Of a DNA stretch of 64,000 bases, positions 1 through 9,120 are shown in pieces. The stretch is from NCBI RefSeq assembly GCF_009865135.1, contig NZ_WWGH01000002.1:1612001-1676000 (forward strand). The letters run 5' to 3'. Under the pieces are notes generated by a model, which saw only the letters and a program-made list of their open reading frames with translations, did not search any database and was not told where the DNA came from. Every line of letters begins with the position of its first letter. Position 1 is the stretch's first letter. This stretch comes from Streptomyces sp. SID8374 (GTDB lineage Bacteria; Actinomycetota; Actinomycetes; Streptomycetales; Streptomycetaceae). A program made the position numbers and the translations under genes.

Positions 1-71
1 AAGGCGCGTCGAACCCCTGGTATTGTTTTCCATGTCGCAGCGGGGAACACACCGCGAACGACAGACACCTT

Positions 72-158
72 GTCCGGGTGGCGGAATGGCAGACGCGCTA
101 GCTTGAGGTGCTAGTGCCCTTTATCGGGCGTGGGGGTTCAAGTCCCCCCTCGGACACC
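72..158 (+). tRNA. tRNA-Leu (anticodon GAG)
   Basis: The sequence folds as a class II tRNA. A 7-bp acceptor stem (GTCCGGG with CTCGGAC, one G-U pair) encloses a D arm, an anticodon stem CTAGC/GCTAG with the loop TTGAGGT, a long variable arm typical of leucine tRNAs, and a T arm with GGTTCAAGTCC. The anticodon is GAG, reading CTC and CTT codons. The discriminator base is A and the terminal CCA is not fully encoded, which is usual in Streptomyces. Confidence 0.95.
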
Positions 159-174
159 GAGGTCGAACGACCGA

Positions 175-219
175 ACAGAGCCGGTCAGAGCGCGAGAATG
201 CTGCTCTGACCGGCTCTGT
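175..219 (+). terminator. Strong hairpin downstream of tRNA-Leu
   Basis: A perfect 17-bp inverted repeat (arms 175-191 and 203-219, loop of 11 bases) lies 17 bases after the tRNA. There is no long T tract, as is common for Streptomyces terminators. It is most likely the tRNA terminator. Confidence 0.75.
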
Positions 220-238
220 TGTCCGTGGTGAACATGGT

Positions 239-267
239 CCGGCCCCCTGCGAACCGCAGGGGGCCGG
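239..267 (-). terminator. Hairpin terminator for the helicase gene
   Basis: A 12-bp perfect stem (CCGGCCCCCTGC with GCAGGGGGCCGG) and a 5-base loop sit 15 bases beyond the helicase stop codon on the minus strand. With the previous hairpin it separates the two convergent transcription units. Confidence 0.7.
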
Positions 268-282
268 ATGTGTCCGTGCCGG

Positions 283-3200
283 TCATGCGCCGTCCGGCGG
301 CCAGGTCGTACGGTCGCCGACGTGGTCGAATTCCGCCAGCTCGTCGGCGAGGACGTCGAAGTGGGGGAGCGGGGCCCACAGGCCGCGCTCACCGATGACG
401 TAGATGCGGCGCTTGGCGCGGCTCGCGGCGACATTGAGCAGATGCGGGGTGCGGGCCGCCCACTCGCGGGCTCCGGGACGGCCGCCGCCGAGCACGAGGA
501 TGACGACGTCGGCCTCCTTGCCCTGCGCCCGGTGGACGGTGGCGCAGCGTTCCTCCAGGAGCTCGGCGGTCCAGCCGTCGCGGCCGCGGCAGACCTTCTT
601 GCACTCGGCGACCAGGGCCCGGAACGGAGCGATGACGCGGATGCGCTCGACGCCCACGCCGTGCCGGTCCAGAAGGTCGAGGACGAACTCGAAGGCACGG
701 CGGTCGCGCTCGCCCCACGGGGCGTCGGCCGGGCGGGCGGGGTCGTCCGTGTTGAGCCAGCGGCTGGGCAGCAGCCCGTCCCGCTCCTCGTCGGGGAATG
801 CCTTGGGGGCGGTGCCGTAGACCATGAGGCCGTCGTAGGCGACCTCGTTGCTGACGGTGAACATCGGTTCCTCGCAGCGGCGGTGCACACGCAGCGGTGA
901 ACCCACCCAGACATGCTCGTCGTCCCCGCCCGGGGCCGGCAGGTAGGTGCCGTAGCGGTTGGTCCGGTCGGCCACGGCCTGCGCCGAGGTGGCCGAGGGC
1001 AGCCACCGCTCGTCGACGCCGTAGGCGCGCAGCAGCCTGCGTTGCAGAGCGGCGGGCATGGTGACGACGGGTTCGAGCTGGAGAGGATCGCCGACCAGCA
1101 CGGCACGGCGGGCGCGCCACAGCGCCCCCACGGCGGCCTGCGGGGTGGCCTGCCCGGCCTCGTCGACGAGCAGCCAGCCGATCGACTCCCGGCCCAGGCG
1201 CGCGAACATGCTGCCGACCGAGGAGAACGTGGTGGAGACGACGGGCACCACGAGGAAGAGGGTCTGCCAGGCGTGCTCGACCTCTTCGTCGGGCAGCGGC
1301 CCGCCGGTTCCCGCCATCAGCTCCATGAGCACCTGGAGATTGCCCCGGACCTTTTTCGCGGCCCCGGCCATGAAGGCGCGGTGCAGGTCGAGAGCGCGCA
1401 GGAACAGGTCGCTACGCGCGGTGGACCACGCCTCGTCGGACCAGGGGGCGCCGAGTTCCTGGGCGGCTTCGTCGAGAGCCGGCCAGCCGAGCGGCAGCGA
1501 GGGCAGTGTCCGGGCCGCCTGCCGCAGCTTCTGGTGGCGGCGGTCGAGTGCTGCGATGGCGGCCCGCAGATCGTGGCGGGCCGTGTCGGCGGCCTCCCGA
1601 GCCCTCCGCAGGGCGGTCTCCGCTTCGGCCTGCCGGGCGCGCGTGCTCTGTTCGTGGGCGCGGGCGGCGGTGAGGGCGGCGGCGGCCTCACCGACGGCGG
1701 TGGCGGACCGGGAGTTCCGGCCCGCGGCCAGGGCCTCGGCGCGAACGGCTGCGGCGACCTGCGCCATGGAGTCGTCGAGGGCGGCGCGCTGCTGGACGAG
1801 CAACTGCGCGATCTCGGCCTGGGTACGCTCCTGCTGCCACTGGGCGGCCTGCCGGTCGGCGGAGCTCTGCAACAGGCGCCGCAGCCCGCCGCGCAGACCC
1901 CGCTCGACGACAGGCGGTGCGTCCTGGCGGGCCGTGAGCGCGGTGACGTGGTCGCGGTGGTGCGCGGCCATCTCCCGAGCGGCCGAGAGGTCCGCACGGG
2001 CGGTGTCCAGCTCCTGCCGGGCCCGCGGCACGTGCTCGGCGGCCGCCCGGTGCCGGCCCTCGGCCGCCGCGGTGGCGTTCCGGGCTTCGTCGGTGGCGGC
2101 GGTGGCCCGTTCCAGGGCGGCCGTCGCGGCGGTGACGCGCCGGTCCGCGAGGGGCACGGCGGCTTCCAGGTCCGCGATCCGCTCCCCGGCCGACGGGGAT
2201 TCGACGGCCGCCAGTGCCGAGGCCAGCCGGGCGCGTTCGGCACGCAGGCGCTCGACCTCCGCCCGGGCGGTGCGGAACGCGGCGACGGCGTCGGTCCACG
2301 ACGGCACGGGCTCGGCGGGCCCGGCCGCCGGTTCACGGTCCGCCGGGGCGGCGGCGCGGCGGCCACCGGGCGGAGTCCTCGGCGGGATCCAGTCGCTCAG
2401 GACGGCCTGCATGCCGCGCAGCGGCGGCAGTTCCTTCGCCGCCCGGGCATCGGCCTCCTTCTCGGGCAGCCTGCCCCACCAGAACCGGTCGCCGAACTCC
2501 TTGCGGTTGGTCTTGTTCCCGAGCACCGCCGCGACCAGCCCCCACGCGGGGCTGCCGAGGAGGGCCGAGGCGAGGTCGGAGAAGTGGTCGGCGCTGTCAC
2601 GCCAGTGCTCACCGAGCGCGCCGACGCCGGGCAGTTCGGCGGTGATGTTCTCGACCGCACCGTTGTTGGAGGAGGCGACGACGATCTCGAACCCGGTCAG
2701 CCGGGGGTCGAGACGCGACACGAACCGCGGATGCTTGCCCTGCCGGTCCTTGCCCCGCCACGCCGGGCCGGTGAAGGCCTGTCCGGGCCGGTCGAACGTC
2801 GCCAGCACCTCCGCCCGCTCGACCACCAGCGCGGCGACGAGGTCGCGCAGCATCGTCGTCTTCCCCGTGCCGGGCGGGCCGTTCACGGAGAACATTCCGC
2901 CCTCGGTGCCCGCGCGGTCGGCGAGCATCCGGTCGACCGCGAACTGCTGGCTCAGCGCGAGCGGGAACCGCGCCGGTGCGGGCCACCGCCCCGACGGGAC
3001 CAGCCCCGGATCCACCCCGGCCAGGACGACTTCGCGCTCCCGGCGCACATCCGTCCGCCTCCTCGCGGAAACGGCATCGTGCTCGGTCAGATACGCGTCC
3101 AGAGCCGGGCCGATCCCCTTTCCGGCCGTTCCGGCCACCCGGGCCAGATCGGGAGGGAGCAGGCTGTTGAGGAAAGGGGCCGCGGCGGCGACCTTCGTCT

Positions 3201-4236
3201 TCGGGTCCCGGGGCCGGTGGACCAGCCTGCTGCGCACCCGGATCACCTGGGGCCGCAGGTGGTCCTGCACCCCGCACAGGTCGGCGATCTGCGCTGTCAG
3301 GGCGACCAGGTCGGCGAGGGCGAGCGCGCGGGGACCGGAGCCTGCCTGGTACGCCTCCGACGAGTCGCCCGGTGCCCGCTCGGGGGCACCCCTTCCGCCC
3401 TCCGGATTCCCGGGTTCCTCTTCGTCCCCGGCGGCCCGGCGGGCCGCCGCCCAGCCGGCGGCGCGACGCACCAGGGGTTCGGCCGCGCCCTGCACGGCGG
3501 CGCCGGCGACCTCGCCGAACAGGGCCTGCACCGCGCCGACGGCGGCGCCGCCCAGGATCTCGCCGAGCAGTCCCTGCCAGTTCGCGCGGTCGGCCCGGGC
3601 CCCGGCTCCCGGTCCACGGCCGGGCCGCTGCCCGTACGTCGGGTCAGGGGACGGGGCGGCGGAGCCGTAGGGAATCGTGGTGGCCGTCAGTTCGTCGACG
3701 GCCGTGGCGAACGCCTCGTCGAGGTCCTCGAAGCCGTCCAGCCAGTCCGGTGCGGAGGGGCCCGGGTCGAAGAGGCGGCCGGTCGCCCAGGCACAGGCGG
3801 AGATCACGGATGTGTCCTCGACCGGTCGTCCCTCATCGTCCAGGACCAGGGCGAACATCGCGCTCTGGCCCGCCAGCCTCAGCTCGGACTGCGGCACACC
3901 GGGGTCCGGATCGGTCCCCGGGGGCAGCACCGAGATCATCGCCTGACGGAGCAGCTCCAGATCGAAGATCCCGCAGTAGATCTCGTGCCGCCACATCCGG
4001 CCGTACGGCGCCCGGCGCGCGCCCGTCTCCGGATGGCCGGTGTCCCACGGCAAGCGCGGCGGTTCCTGTCCCGGTTGCGGCGTCAGGTCGACGACGTACT
4101 CGTCCCTCGGCCCGGACCGTGCGGCGGAGCGTCGTCGGGGCAGCGCCGGGATGCCCGGCGGACCGAACAGCTCGATGGCGCGCCAGCACTCCAGCAGCGC
4201 TTTCCGGCGGCGGTCCTGCCCCTGCCCCCTCCGCAC
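283..4236 (-). CDS. Large superfamily 1 helicase/ATPase (UPF1/DNA2-like)
   Basis: The protein of about 1,320 residues carries the SF1 helicase signature. A Walker A motif GPPGTGKTT lies near residue 452, a Walker B LLVDEAGQA near 1022, GDPLQLEPV just after it, and the C-terminal HRAQGKEADVV and NVAASRAKRRIYV motifs IV to VI near 1235-1275. These are typical of UPF1/DNA2-like nucleic-acid helicases. Between Walker A and Walker B is a long alanine/arginine/glutamate-rich insert, roughly residues 620-880, that reads as coiled coil. The first 400 residues have no family I recognise. The start is uncertain: the longest frame begins with TTG at 4335, but GTG codons at 4254 and 4236 are more plausible and 4236 has a G-rich stretch before it. 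The substrate and cellular role cannot be told; related proteins act in RNA decay, repair or phage defence. It stands alone between the tRNA and the ribose operon. Confidence 0.85.
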   Translation of the reverse strand: MRRGQGQDRRRKALLECWRAIELFGPPGIPALPRRRSAARSGPRDEYVVDLTPQPGQEPPRLPWDTGHPETGARRAPYGRMWRHEIYCGIFDLELLRQAMISVLPPGTDPDPGVPQSELRLAGQSAMFALVLDDEGRPVEDTSVISACAWATGRLFDPGPSAPDWLDGFEDLDEAFATAVDELTATTIPYGSAAPSPDPTYGQRPGRGPGAGARADRANWQGLLGEILGGAAVGAVQALFGEVAGAAVQGAAEPLVRRAAGWAAARRAAGDEEEPGNPEGGRGAPERAPGDSSEAYQAGSGPRALALADLVALTAQIADLCGVQDHLRPQVIRVRSRLVHRPRDPKTKVAAAAPFLNSLLPPDLARVAGTAGKGIGPALDAYLTEHDAVSARRRTDVRREREVVLAGVDPGLVPSGRWPAPARFPLALSQQFAVDRMLADRAGTEGGMFSVNGPPGTGKTTMLRDLVAALVVERAEVLATFDRPGQAFTGPAWRGKDRQGKHPRFVSRLDPRLTGFEIVVASSNNGAVENITAELPGVGALGEHWRDSADHFSDLASALLGSPAWGLVAAVLGNKTNRKEFGDRFWWGRLPEKEADARAAKELPPLRGMQAVLSDWIPPRTPPGGRRAAAPADREPAAGPAEPVPSWTDAVAAFRTARAEVERLRAERARLASALAAVESPSAGERIADLEAAVPLADRRVTAATAALERATAATDEARNATAAAEGRHRAAAEHVPRARQELDTARADLSAAREMAAHHRDHVTALTARQDAPPVVERGLRGGLRRLLQSSADRQAAQWQQERTQAEIAQLLVQQRAALDDSMAQVAAAVRAEALAAGRNSRSATAVGEAAAALTAARAHEQSTRARQAEAETALRRAREAADTARHDLRAAIAALDRRHQKLRQAARTLPSLPLGWPALDEAAQELGAPWSDEAWSTARSDLFLRALDLHRAFMAGAAKKVRGNLQVLMELMAGTGGPLPDEEVEHAWQTLFLVVPVVSTTFSSVGSMFARLGRESIGWLLVDEAGQATPQAAVGALWRARRAVLVGDPLQLEPVVTMPAALQRRLLRAYGVDERWLPSATSAQAVADRTNRYGTYLPAPGGDDEHVWVGSPLRVHRRCEEPMFTVSNEVAYDGLMVYGTAPKAFPDEERDGLLPSRWLNTDDPARPADAPWGERDRRAFEFVLDLLDRHGVGVERIRVIAPFRALVAECKKVCRGRDGWTAELLEERCATVHRAQGKEADVVILVLGGGRPGAREWAARTPHLLNVAASRAKRRIYVIGERGLWAPLPHFDVLADELAEFDHVGDRTTWPPDGA

Positions 4237-4444
4237 CCCCTGCCCCCCCGTCACACCTGCGGCGCGCGGCCGCTCCTCTTCGCCGATCAACTGCCAGCCG
4301 AATCTACCGGACCCCGACCGGCCGGGTCCCGGCAAGCCGGATGTGCGGTGTGGGACGCCCGGGCACCCCGCGCCTCTCCCGCACCCTCACCCCCTCCTGT
4401 CACGATCCGGTCTCGGACGCGGAGAGGGGTCTTGTTTTCAGCCA

Positions 4445-4480
4445 TGTAATCGATTCCAATCATCCCTGTAATCGATTCCA
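4445..4480. promoter_or_regulatory. Twin LacI-family operators before rbsR
   Basis: Two identical 14-base copies of TGTAATCGATTCCA lie at 4445-4458 and 4467-4480, exactly 22 bases apart, which places them on the same face of the helix. Each contains the 8-base palindrome AATCGATT with the central CG expected of LacI-family operators. They lie 68 bases before the rbsR start codon. The inference is that RbsR represses its own operon here. Confidence 0.75.
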
Positions 4481-4547
4481 CGGCGTCGCGCGAGCGGTCC
4501 GCTCCTGGTTTCGAGGTGTACGGAAACCACAAGGAGGTGGTCCGGAC

Positions 4548-5564
4548 ATGGCGAGCATCAAAGATGTCGCGGCCCAGGCGGGGGTCTCCGTCGCCACGGT
4601 CTCGCGGGTGCTGAACAGCCATCCGTCCGTCAGTGCGGAGGCGCGCGCACGCGTTCTCGCCGCCGTCGACGGCCTCGGCTACCGGCCCAATGCCGTGGCC
4701 CGCTCGCTGCGCACCGCGCAGACCCGCACCCTCGGCCTGGTCATCAGTGACGTACTCAATCCGTACTTCACCGAGCTGGCCCGCTTCGTCGAGGAGGAGG
4801 CCCGCGCGCTCGGCTACAGCGTCATCATCGGCAACGCCGACGAGCGGCCCGAGCTCCAGGACCACCACATCCGCACGCTCATCGACCGCAGGATCGACGG
4901 GCTGCTCGTCTCGCCGGCCGACGGAGGCTCCCCGCTGATGCGGGAGGTCGCCGTGAGCGGTACGCCGATGGTCTTCGTGGACCGCTGGATTCCGGGTATC
5001 GACGTGCCCGTCGTCCGGGCCGACGGTACGGGGGCGGTCAAGGACCTCGTCGCGCACCTGCACGGGCTCGGCCACCGCAGGCTCGCGATCATCGCCGGGC
5101 CCGCGGCCACCACCACCGGCAACGAGCGCGTCGAGGCCTTCCGGGACGCGATGGGTGAGCTCGGGCTCGCCCTGCCCGACGCCTACATCGGGCAGGGCGA
5201 CTTCCAGGCCGCCAGCGGACGGCGGGCCACCGAGGGGTTCCTCGCGCTGGCCGAGCCGCCCGAGGTCGTGTTCGCCGCCGACAACCTGATGGCGCTCGGC
5301 GCGCTGGACGCGATCCGGGCCCGGGGGCTGCGGGTCCCCGACGACATCGCGCTCGCCGCCTTCGACGACATCCCGTGGTTCGTCCACACGGATCCGCCGA
5401 TCACCGCCATCGCCCAGCCGACCGCGGACCTGGCCCGCGCCGCCGTACGGGCGCTGGCCGACCTGATCGAAGGGCGGACCCCGCAGTCCGTCACCCTGCC
5501 CGCCCGTCTCGTCGTACGCCGCTCGTGCGGACAGGACGCGACCGACCAGAGGAGCGACCGGTGA
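4548..5564 (+). CDS. rbsR: LacI-family transcriptional regulator of the ribose operon
   Basis: The 338-residue protein begins with the LacI helix-turn-helix and hinge: MASIKDVAAQAGVSVATVSR is followed by RVLNSHPSVS. A periplasmic-binding-protein-like effector domain follows (from about residue 60 to the end), with the usual LGLVISDVLNPYF start. The start ATG at 4548 is preceded by AAGGAGGTG with 8 bases spacing. It is the first gene of the ribose operon and overlaps rbsA by four bases. Family members release DNA when a sugar or sugar phosphate binds; the ligand here is inferred to be ribose from context. Twin operators lie just upstream, so autoregulation is likely. Confidence 0.9.
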   Translation: MASIKDVAAQAGVSVATVSRVLNSHPSVSAEARARVLAAVDGLGYRPNAVARSLRTAQTRTLGLVISDVLNPYFTELARFVEEEARALGYSVIIGNADERPELQDHHIRTLIDRRIDGLLVSPADGGSPLMREVAVSGTPMVFVDRWIPGIDVPVVRADGTGAVKDLVAHLHGLGHRRLAIIAGPAATTTGNERVEAFRDAMGELGLALPDAYIGQGDFQAASGRRATEGFLALAEPPEVVFAADNLMALGALDAIRARGLRVPDDIALAAFDDIPWFVHTDPPITAIAQPTADLARAAVRALADLIEGRTPQSVTLPARLVVRRSCGQDATDQRSDR

Positions 5565-7129
5565 CCGCACCGGAGAAGCAACTGGTGGAACATGCCGATG
5601 AGTTGCTGCGTATCGAAGGCCTGCGCAAGACCTTTCCCGGCGTGGTGGCACTCGACAACGTCGACTTCGACCTGCGCAGAGGCGAGGTCCATGTCCTGCT
5701 CGGCGAGAACGGCGCCGGGAAGAGCACCCTCATCAAGATGCTCTCCGGTGCCTACCGCCCCGACCGCGGCCGGATCCTCGCGGAGGGCCGCGAGGTCCGC
5801 ATCAACAACGCGCAGGACGCCGAAGGGCTCGGCATCGCCACCATCTACCAGGAGTTCAACCTGGTGCCCGACCTGACGGTGGCCGAGAACATCTTCCTCG
5901 GCCGCCAGCCGCGCCGCTTCGGCCTCATCGACCACCGGCGCATGCGGGCGGACGCGGAGAAGCTGCTCCGCCGCGTCGGTGTGGATGTGCGTCCCGATGC
6001 CAAGGTCCGTGAACTGGGCATCGCCCGGCTCCAGATGGTCGAGATCGCCAAGGCGCTCAGCCTGGAAGCACGCGTTCTCATCATGGACGAACCGACCGCC
6101 GTGCTCACCTCGGAAGAGGTCGACAAACTCTTCGCGATCGTCCGGCAGTTGCGTGCGGACGGCGTCGGGATCGTCTTCATCACCCACCACTTGGAGGAGA
6201 TCGCCGCACTCGGTGACCGCGTCACCGTTCTACGCGACGGCCGCAGCATCGACCAGGTGCCCGCCTCCACACCCGAGGACGAGCTCGTCCAGCTCATGGT
6301 CGGCCGCAGCATCGACCAGCAGTATCCTCGCGAACGCCCGGACACGGGCGAGGTGTTGCTGTCCGTCCAGGGGCTCACCCGGGACGGGGTCTTCCACGAC
6401 ATCAGCTTCGACGTGCACGCCGGTGAGGTCGTCGGCCTCGCCGGACTCGTCGGCGCCGGCCGTACGGAGGTGGCGCGCGCGGTGTTCGGCGCGGACCCGT
6501 ACGACGCGGGCACCGTCGACGTACGCGGAGAGCGCCTCGCCCGCCACGACGTGCCCGCCGCGATGGGCGCGGGGATAGGCCTCGTACCGGAGGACCGCAA
6601 GGGCCAGGGGCTGGTCCTCGACGCCTCCGTGCAGGAGAACCTCGGCCTGGTCACCCTGCGTTCCGCGACCCGCTCCGGACTCGTGGACCTGAAGGGGCAG
6701 CGTACGGCGGCCGCCCGCATCGCCAAGCAGCTCGGCGTCCGCATGTCCGGCCTCGGCCAGCACGTCCGCACCCTCTCCGGCGGCAACCAGCAGAAGGTCG
6801 TCATCGGCAAGTGGCTGCTGGCCGACACCCGGGTGCTGATCCTCGACGAACCCACCCGGGGCATCGACGTCGGCGCCAAGGTCGAGATCTACCAGCTCAT
6901 CAACGAGCTCACCGCCTCCGGCCACGCCGTCCTGATGATCTCCAGCGACCTGCCCGAGGTCCTCGGCATGAGCGACCGGGTGCTGGTCATGGCCCAGGGC
7001 CGGATCGCCGGTGAACTCCACGCCGACGAGGCCACCCAGGACGCCGTCATGGCCCTCGCGGTCTCCACCGCCGGCACCCACGAACACCCCGCACCGAAGA
7101 ACGTAGAGGAGGGCCCCCGTGGCCACTGA
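5561..7129 (+). CDS. rbsA: Ribose ABC transporter ATP-binding protein
   Basis: This 522-residue protein has the two tandem ATPase domains of the carbohydrate uptake transporter-2 family. The first has a full Walker A GENGAGKST (about residues 48-56), the Q-loop IYQEFNLVPDL and a DEPTAVL Walker B. The second has a degenerate P-loop (GLVGAGRTE near 296) but a clear signature LSGGNQQKV and LILDEPTRGIDVG, as is normal for RbsA/MglA. It powers sugar import from the cytoplasmic face of the membrane. The GTG start at 5561 overlaps the rbsR stop (GTGA) and follows AGAGGAG. It overlaps the next gene by 11 bases. Confidence 0.95.
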   Translation: MTAPEKQLVEHADELLRIEGLRKTFPGVVALDNVDFDLRRGEVHVLLGENGAGKSTLIKMLSGAYRPDRGRILAEGREVRINNAQDAEGLGIATIYQEFNLVPDLTVAENIFLGRQPRRFGLIDHRRMRADAEKLLRRVGVDVRPDAKVRELGIARLQMVEIAKALSLEARVLIMDEPTAVLTSEEVDKLFAIVRQLRADGVGIVFITHHLEEIAALGDRVTVLRDGRSIDQVPASTPEDELVQLMVGRSIDQQYPRERPDTGEVLLSVQGLTRDGVFHDISFDVHAGEVVGLAGLVGAGRTEVARAVFGADPYDAGTVDVRGERLARHDVPAAMGAGIGLVPEDRKGQGLVLDASVQENLGLVTLRSATRSGLVDLKGQRTAAARIAKQLGVRMSGLGQHVRTLSGGNQQKVVIGKWLLADTRVLILDEPTRGIDVGAKVEIYQLINELTASGHAVLMISSDLPEVLGMSDRVLVMAQGRIAGELHADEATQDAVMALAVSTAGTHEHPAPKNVEEGPRGH

Positions 7130-9074
7130 GACACTCAAGAGTGACACGGGCGCAGGTGGCACTTCCGTGATACGCCGCGTCCTGCTCGACAACGGCGCGC
7201 TCAGCGCCCTGGTCGTCCTGGTGGTGGCGATGTCGCTGCTCTCCGGCGACTTCCTGACCACCCAGAACCTGCTGAACGTCGGCGTGCAGGCGGCCGTCAC
7301 CGCGATCCTCGCGTTCGGCGTCACCTTCGTCATCGTCTCGGCGGGCATCGACCTGTCCGTCGGTTCGGTCGCCGCTCTGTCCGCGACCGTCCTGGCGTGG
7401 TCGGCGACGTCCGCCGGGGTCCCGGTCGTCCTCGCCGTCGTGCTCGCGATCGTCACCGGTATCGCCTGCGGCTTCGTGAACGGCGCCCTCATCTCGTACG
7501 GCAAACTCCCGCCGTTCATCGCGACGTTGGCCATGCTCTCGATCGCCCGCGGCCTCTCGCTCGTCATCTCGCAGGGCAGCCCGATCGCGTTCCCCGACTC
7601 CGTCTCGCGGCTCGGCGACACACTCGGCGGCTGGCTCCCCGTACCGGTCCTCGTGATGATCGCGATGGGTCTGATCACCGCGCTGATCCTCGGGCGCACC
7701 TTCATCGGCCGCTCCATGTACGCGATCGGCGGCAACGAGGAAGCGGCCCGGCTCTCCGGTCTCCGCGTCAAGCGCCAGAAGATCGTCATCTACGCGCTCT
7801 CCGGCCTCTTCGCCGCCGTCGCGGGCATCGTCCTGGCCTCGCGCCTCGTCTCCGCCCAGCCGCAGGCCGCCCAGGGGTACGAACTCGACGCCATCGCCGC
7901 CGTCGTCATCGGCGGCGCCAGCCTGGCCGGCGGCGTCGGCAAGGCATCCGGCACCCTGATCGGCGCGCTCATCCTCGCCGTACTCCGCAACGGCCTCAAC
8001 CTCCTCTCGGTCTCCGCGTTCTGGCAGCAGGTCGTCATCGGCGTCGTCATCGCGCTCGCCGTCCTCCTCGACACGCTGCGCCGCAAGGCCGGTTCGGGTG
8101 CGGCCTCCTCGGCCGGGGCCGCCCCCGGCGCACCGGGGTCCGGGCGCAGGGGAGCGCTCAAGTTCGCCGGAGCGGCCCTCGCCGTGGCGGTCGTCGTCGG
8201 CGGGGTGTCCTACTTCAACTCCGGTTCTTCCGGGGGAACGACGAAGGTCGGCATGTCCCTCTCGACGCTCAACAACCCCTTCTTCGTGCAGATGAAGGAC
8301 GGCGCACAGGCCGAGGCCAAGAAGGCGGGCATCGACCTCACCGTCACCGACGCCCAGAACGACGCCTCGCAGCAGGCCAACCAGCTCCAGAACTTCACCA
8401 GTTCGGGAGTCTCGTCCATCATCGTCAACCCGGTGGACTCGGACGCCGTCGGGCCGGGCGTCCGCAGCGCCAACAAGGCCGACATCCCCGTGATCGCCGC
8501 CGACCGCGGGGTGAACAAGGCCGACACCGCGACCCTCGTCGCCTCCGACAACGTGGCGGGCGGCAAGCTCGCCGCCGACGCGCTCGCCGACAAGCTGGGC
8601 GGCAAGGGCAGCATCGTCATCCTCCAGGGCACGGCGGGCACCTCCGCCAGCCGCGAGCGCGGCGCGGGCTTCGCCGAAGGGCTCAAGGCATACCCGGACA
8701 TCAAGGTGGTCGCCAAGCAGCCCGCGGACTTCGACCGCACCAAGGGCCTGGACGTCATGACCAATCTGATCCAGTCCCACCCGGGCATCACCGGTGTCTT
8801 CGCCGAGAACGACGAGATGGCGCTCGGTGCGGTCAAGGCGCTCGGCAGCAAGGCGGGCAAGTCCGTGTCGGTCGTCGGCTTCGACGGCACCCCGGACGGC
8901 CTGAAGGCGGTCGAGGCCGGGACGCTGTACGCCTCGGTGGCCCAGCAGCCCAGCGAACTCGGCCGGATCGCGGTGCAGAACGCCGTCAAGGCGGCCGAGG
9001 GCGACAAGGTGGAGAAGACGGTGAAGGTGCCGGTCAAGGTGGTCACCCGCGAGAACGTCGCCGACTTCTCCTGA
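7119..9074 (+). CDS. Fused ribose ABC permease and substrate-binding protein (RbsC-RbsB)
   Basis: This single 651-residue chain joins two normally separate subunits. Residues 1 to about 325 are a multi-helix permease of the RbsC type (VIVSAGIDLSVGSVAALSA, GELD-like YELDAIAAVVIGGASLAGG). After an Ala/Gly/Ser/Pro linker (about 326-343), one further hydrophobic helix (about 347-365) leads into a type I periplasmic-binding-protein domain (VGMSLSTLNNPFFVQMKDGA to the end) resembling RbsB. There is no signal peptide or lipobox before the binding domain. RbsC ends in the cytoplasm, so the extra helix would carry the binding domain to the outer face. GTG start at 7119 with GAGGA upstream. Fusions of this kind occur in other actinobacteria; the substrate is inferred from rbsK and rbsD. 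Confidence 0.9.
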   Translation: MATETLKSDTGAGGTSVIRRVLLDNGALSALVVLVVAMSLLSGDFLTTQNLLNVGVQAAVTAILAFGVTFVIVSAGIDLSVGSVAALSATVLAWSATSAGVPVVLAVVLAIVTGIACGFVNGALISYGKLPPFIATLAMLSIARGLSLVISQGSPIAFPDSVSRLGDTLGGWLPVPVLVMIAMGLITALILGRTFIGRSMYAIGGNEEAARLSGLRVKRQKIVIYALSGLFAAVAGIVLASRLVSAQPQAAQGYELDAIAAVVIGGASLAGGVGKASGTLIGALILAVLRNGLNLLSVSAFWQQVVIGVVIALAVLLDTLRRKAGSGAASSAGAAPGAPGSGRRGALKFAGAALAVAVVVGGVSYFNSGSSGGTTKVGMSLSTLNNPFFVQMKDGAQAEAKKAGIDLTVTDAQNDASQQANQLQNFTSSGVSSIIVNPVDSDAVGPGVRSANKADIPVIAADRGVNKADTATLVASDNVAGGKLAADALADKLGGKGSIVILQGTAGTSASRERGAGFAEGLKAYPDIKVVAKQPADFDRTKGLDVMTNLIQSHPGITGVFAENDEMALGAVKALGSKAGKSVSVVGFDGTPDGLKAVEAGTLYASVAQQPSELGRIAVQNAVKAAEGDKVEKTVKVPVKVVTRENVADFS

Positions 9075-9120
9075 CGCCGAGCACCGCCCCGGCCCCACCG
9101 AAGAAAGCAGGAAGCAGAAA

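Noticed and set aside
72..221. Possible integration site at tRNA-Leu
   Set aside because: No integrase gene and no second copy of the tRNA 3' end were found in the window.
913..4449. A 1,178-residue open frame on the plus strand
   Set aside because: It is antisense to the helicase; its Gly/Arg/Pro/Val-rich translation has no domains and reflects GC-rich shadow coding.
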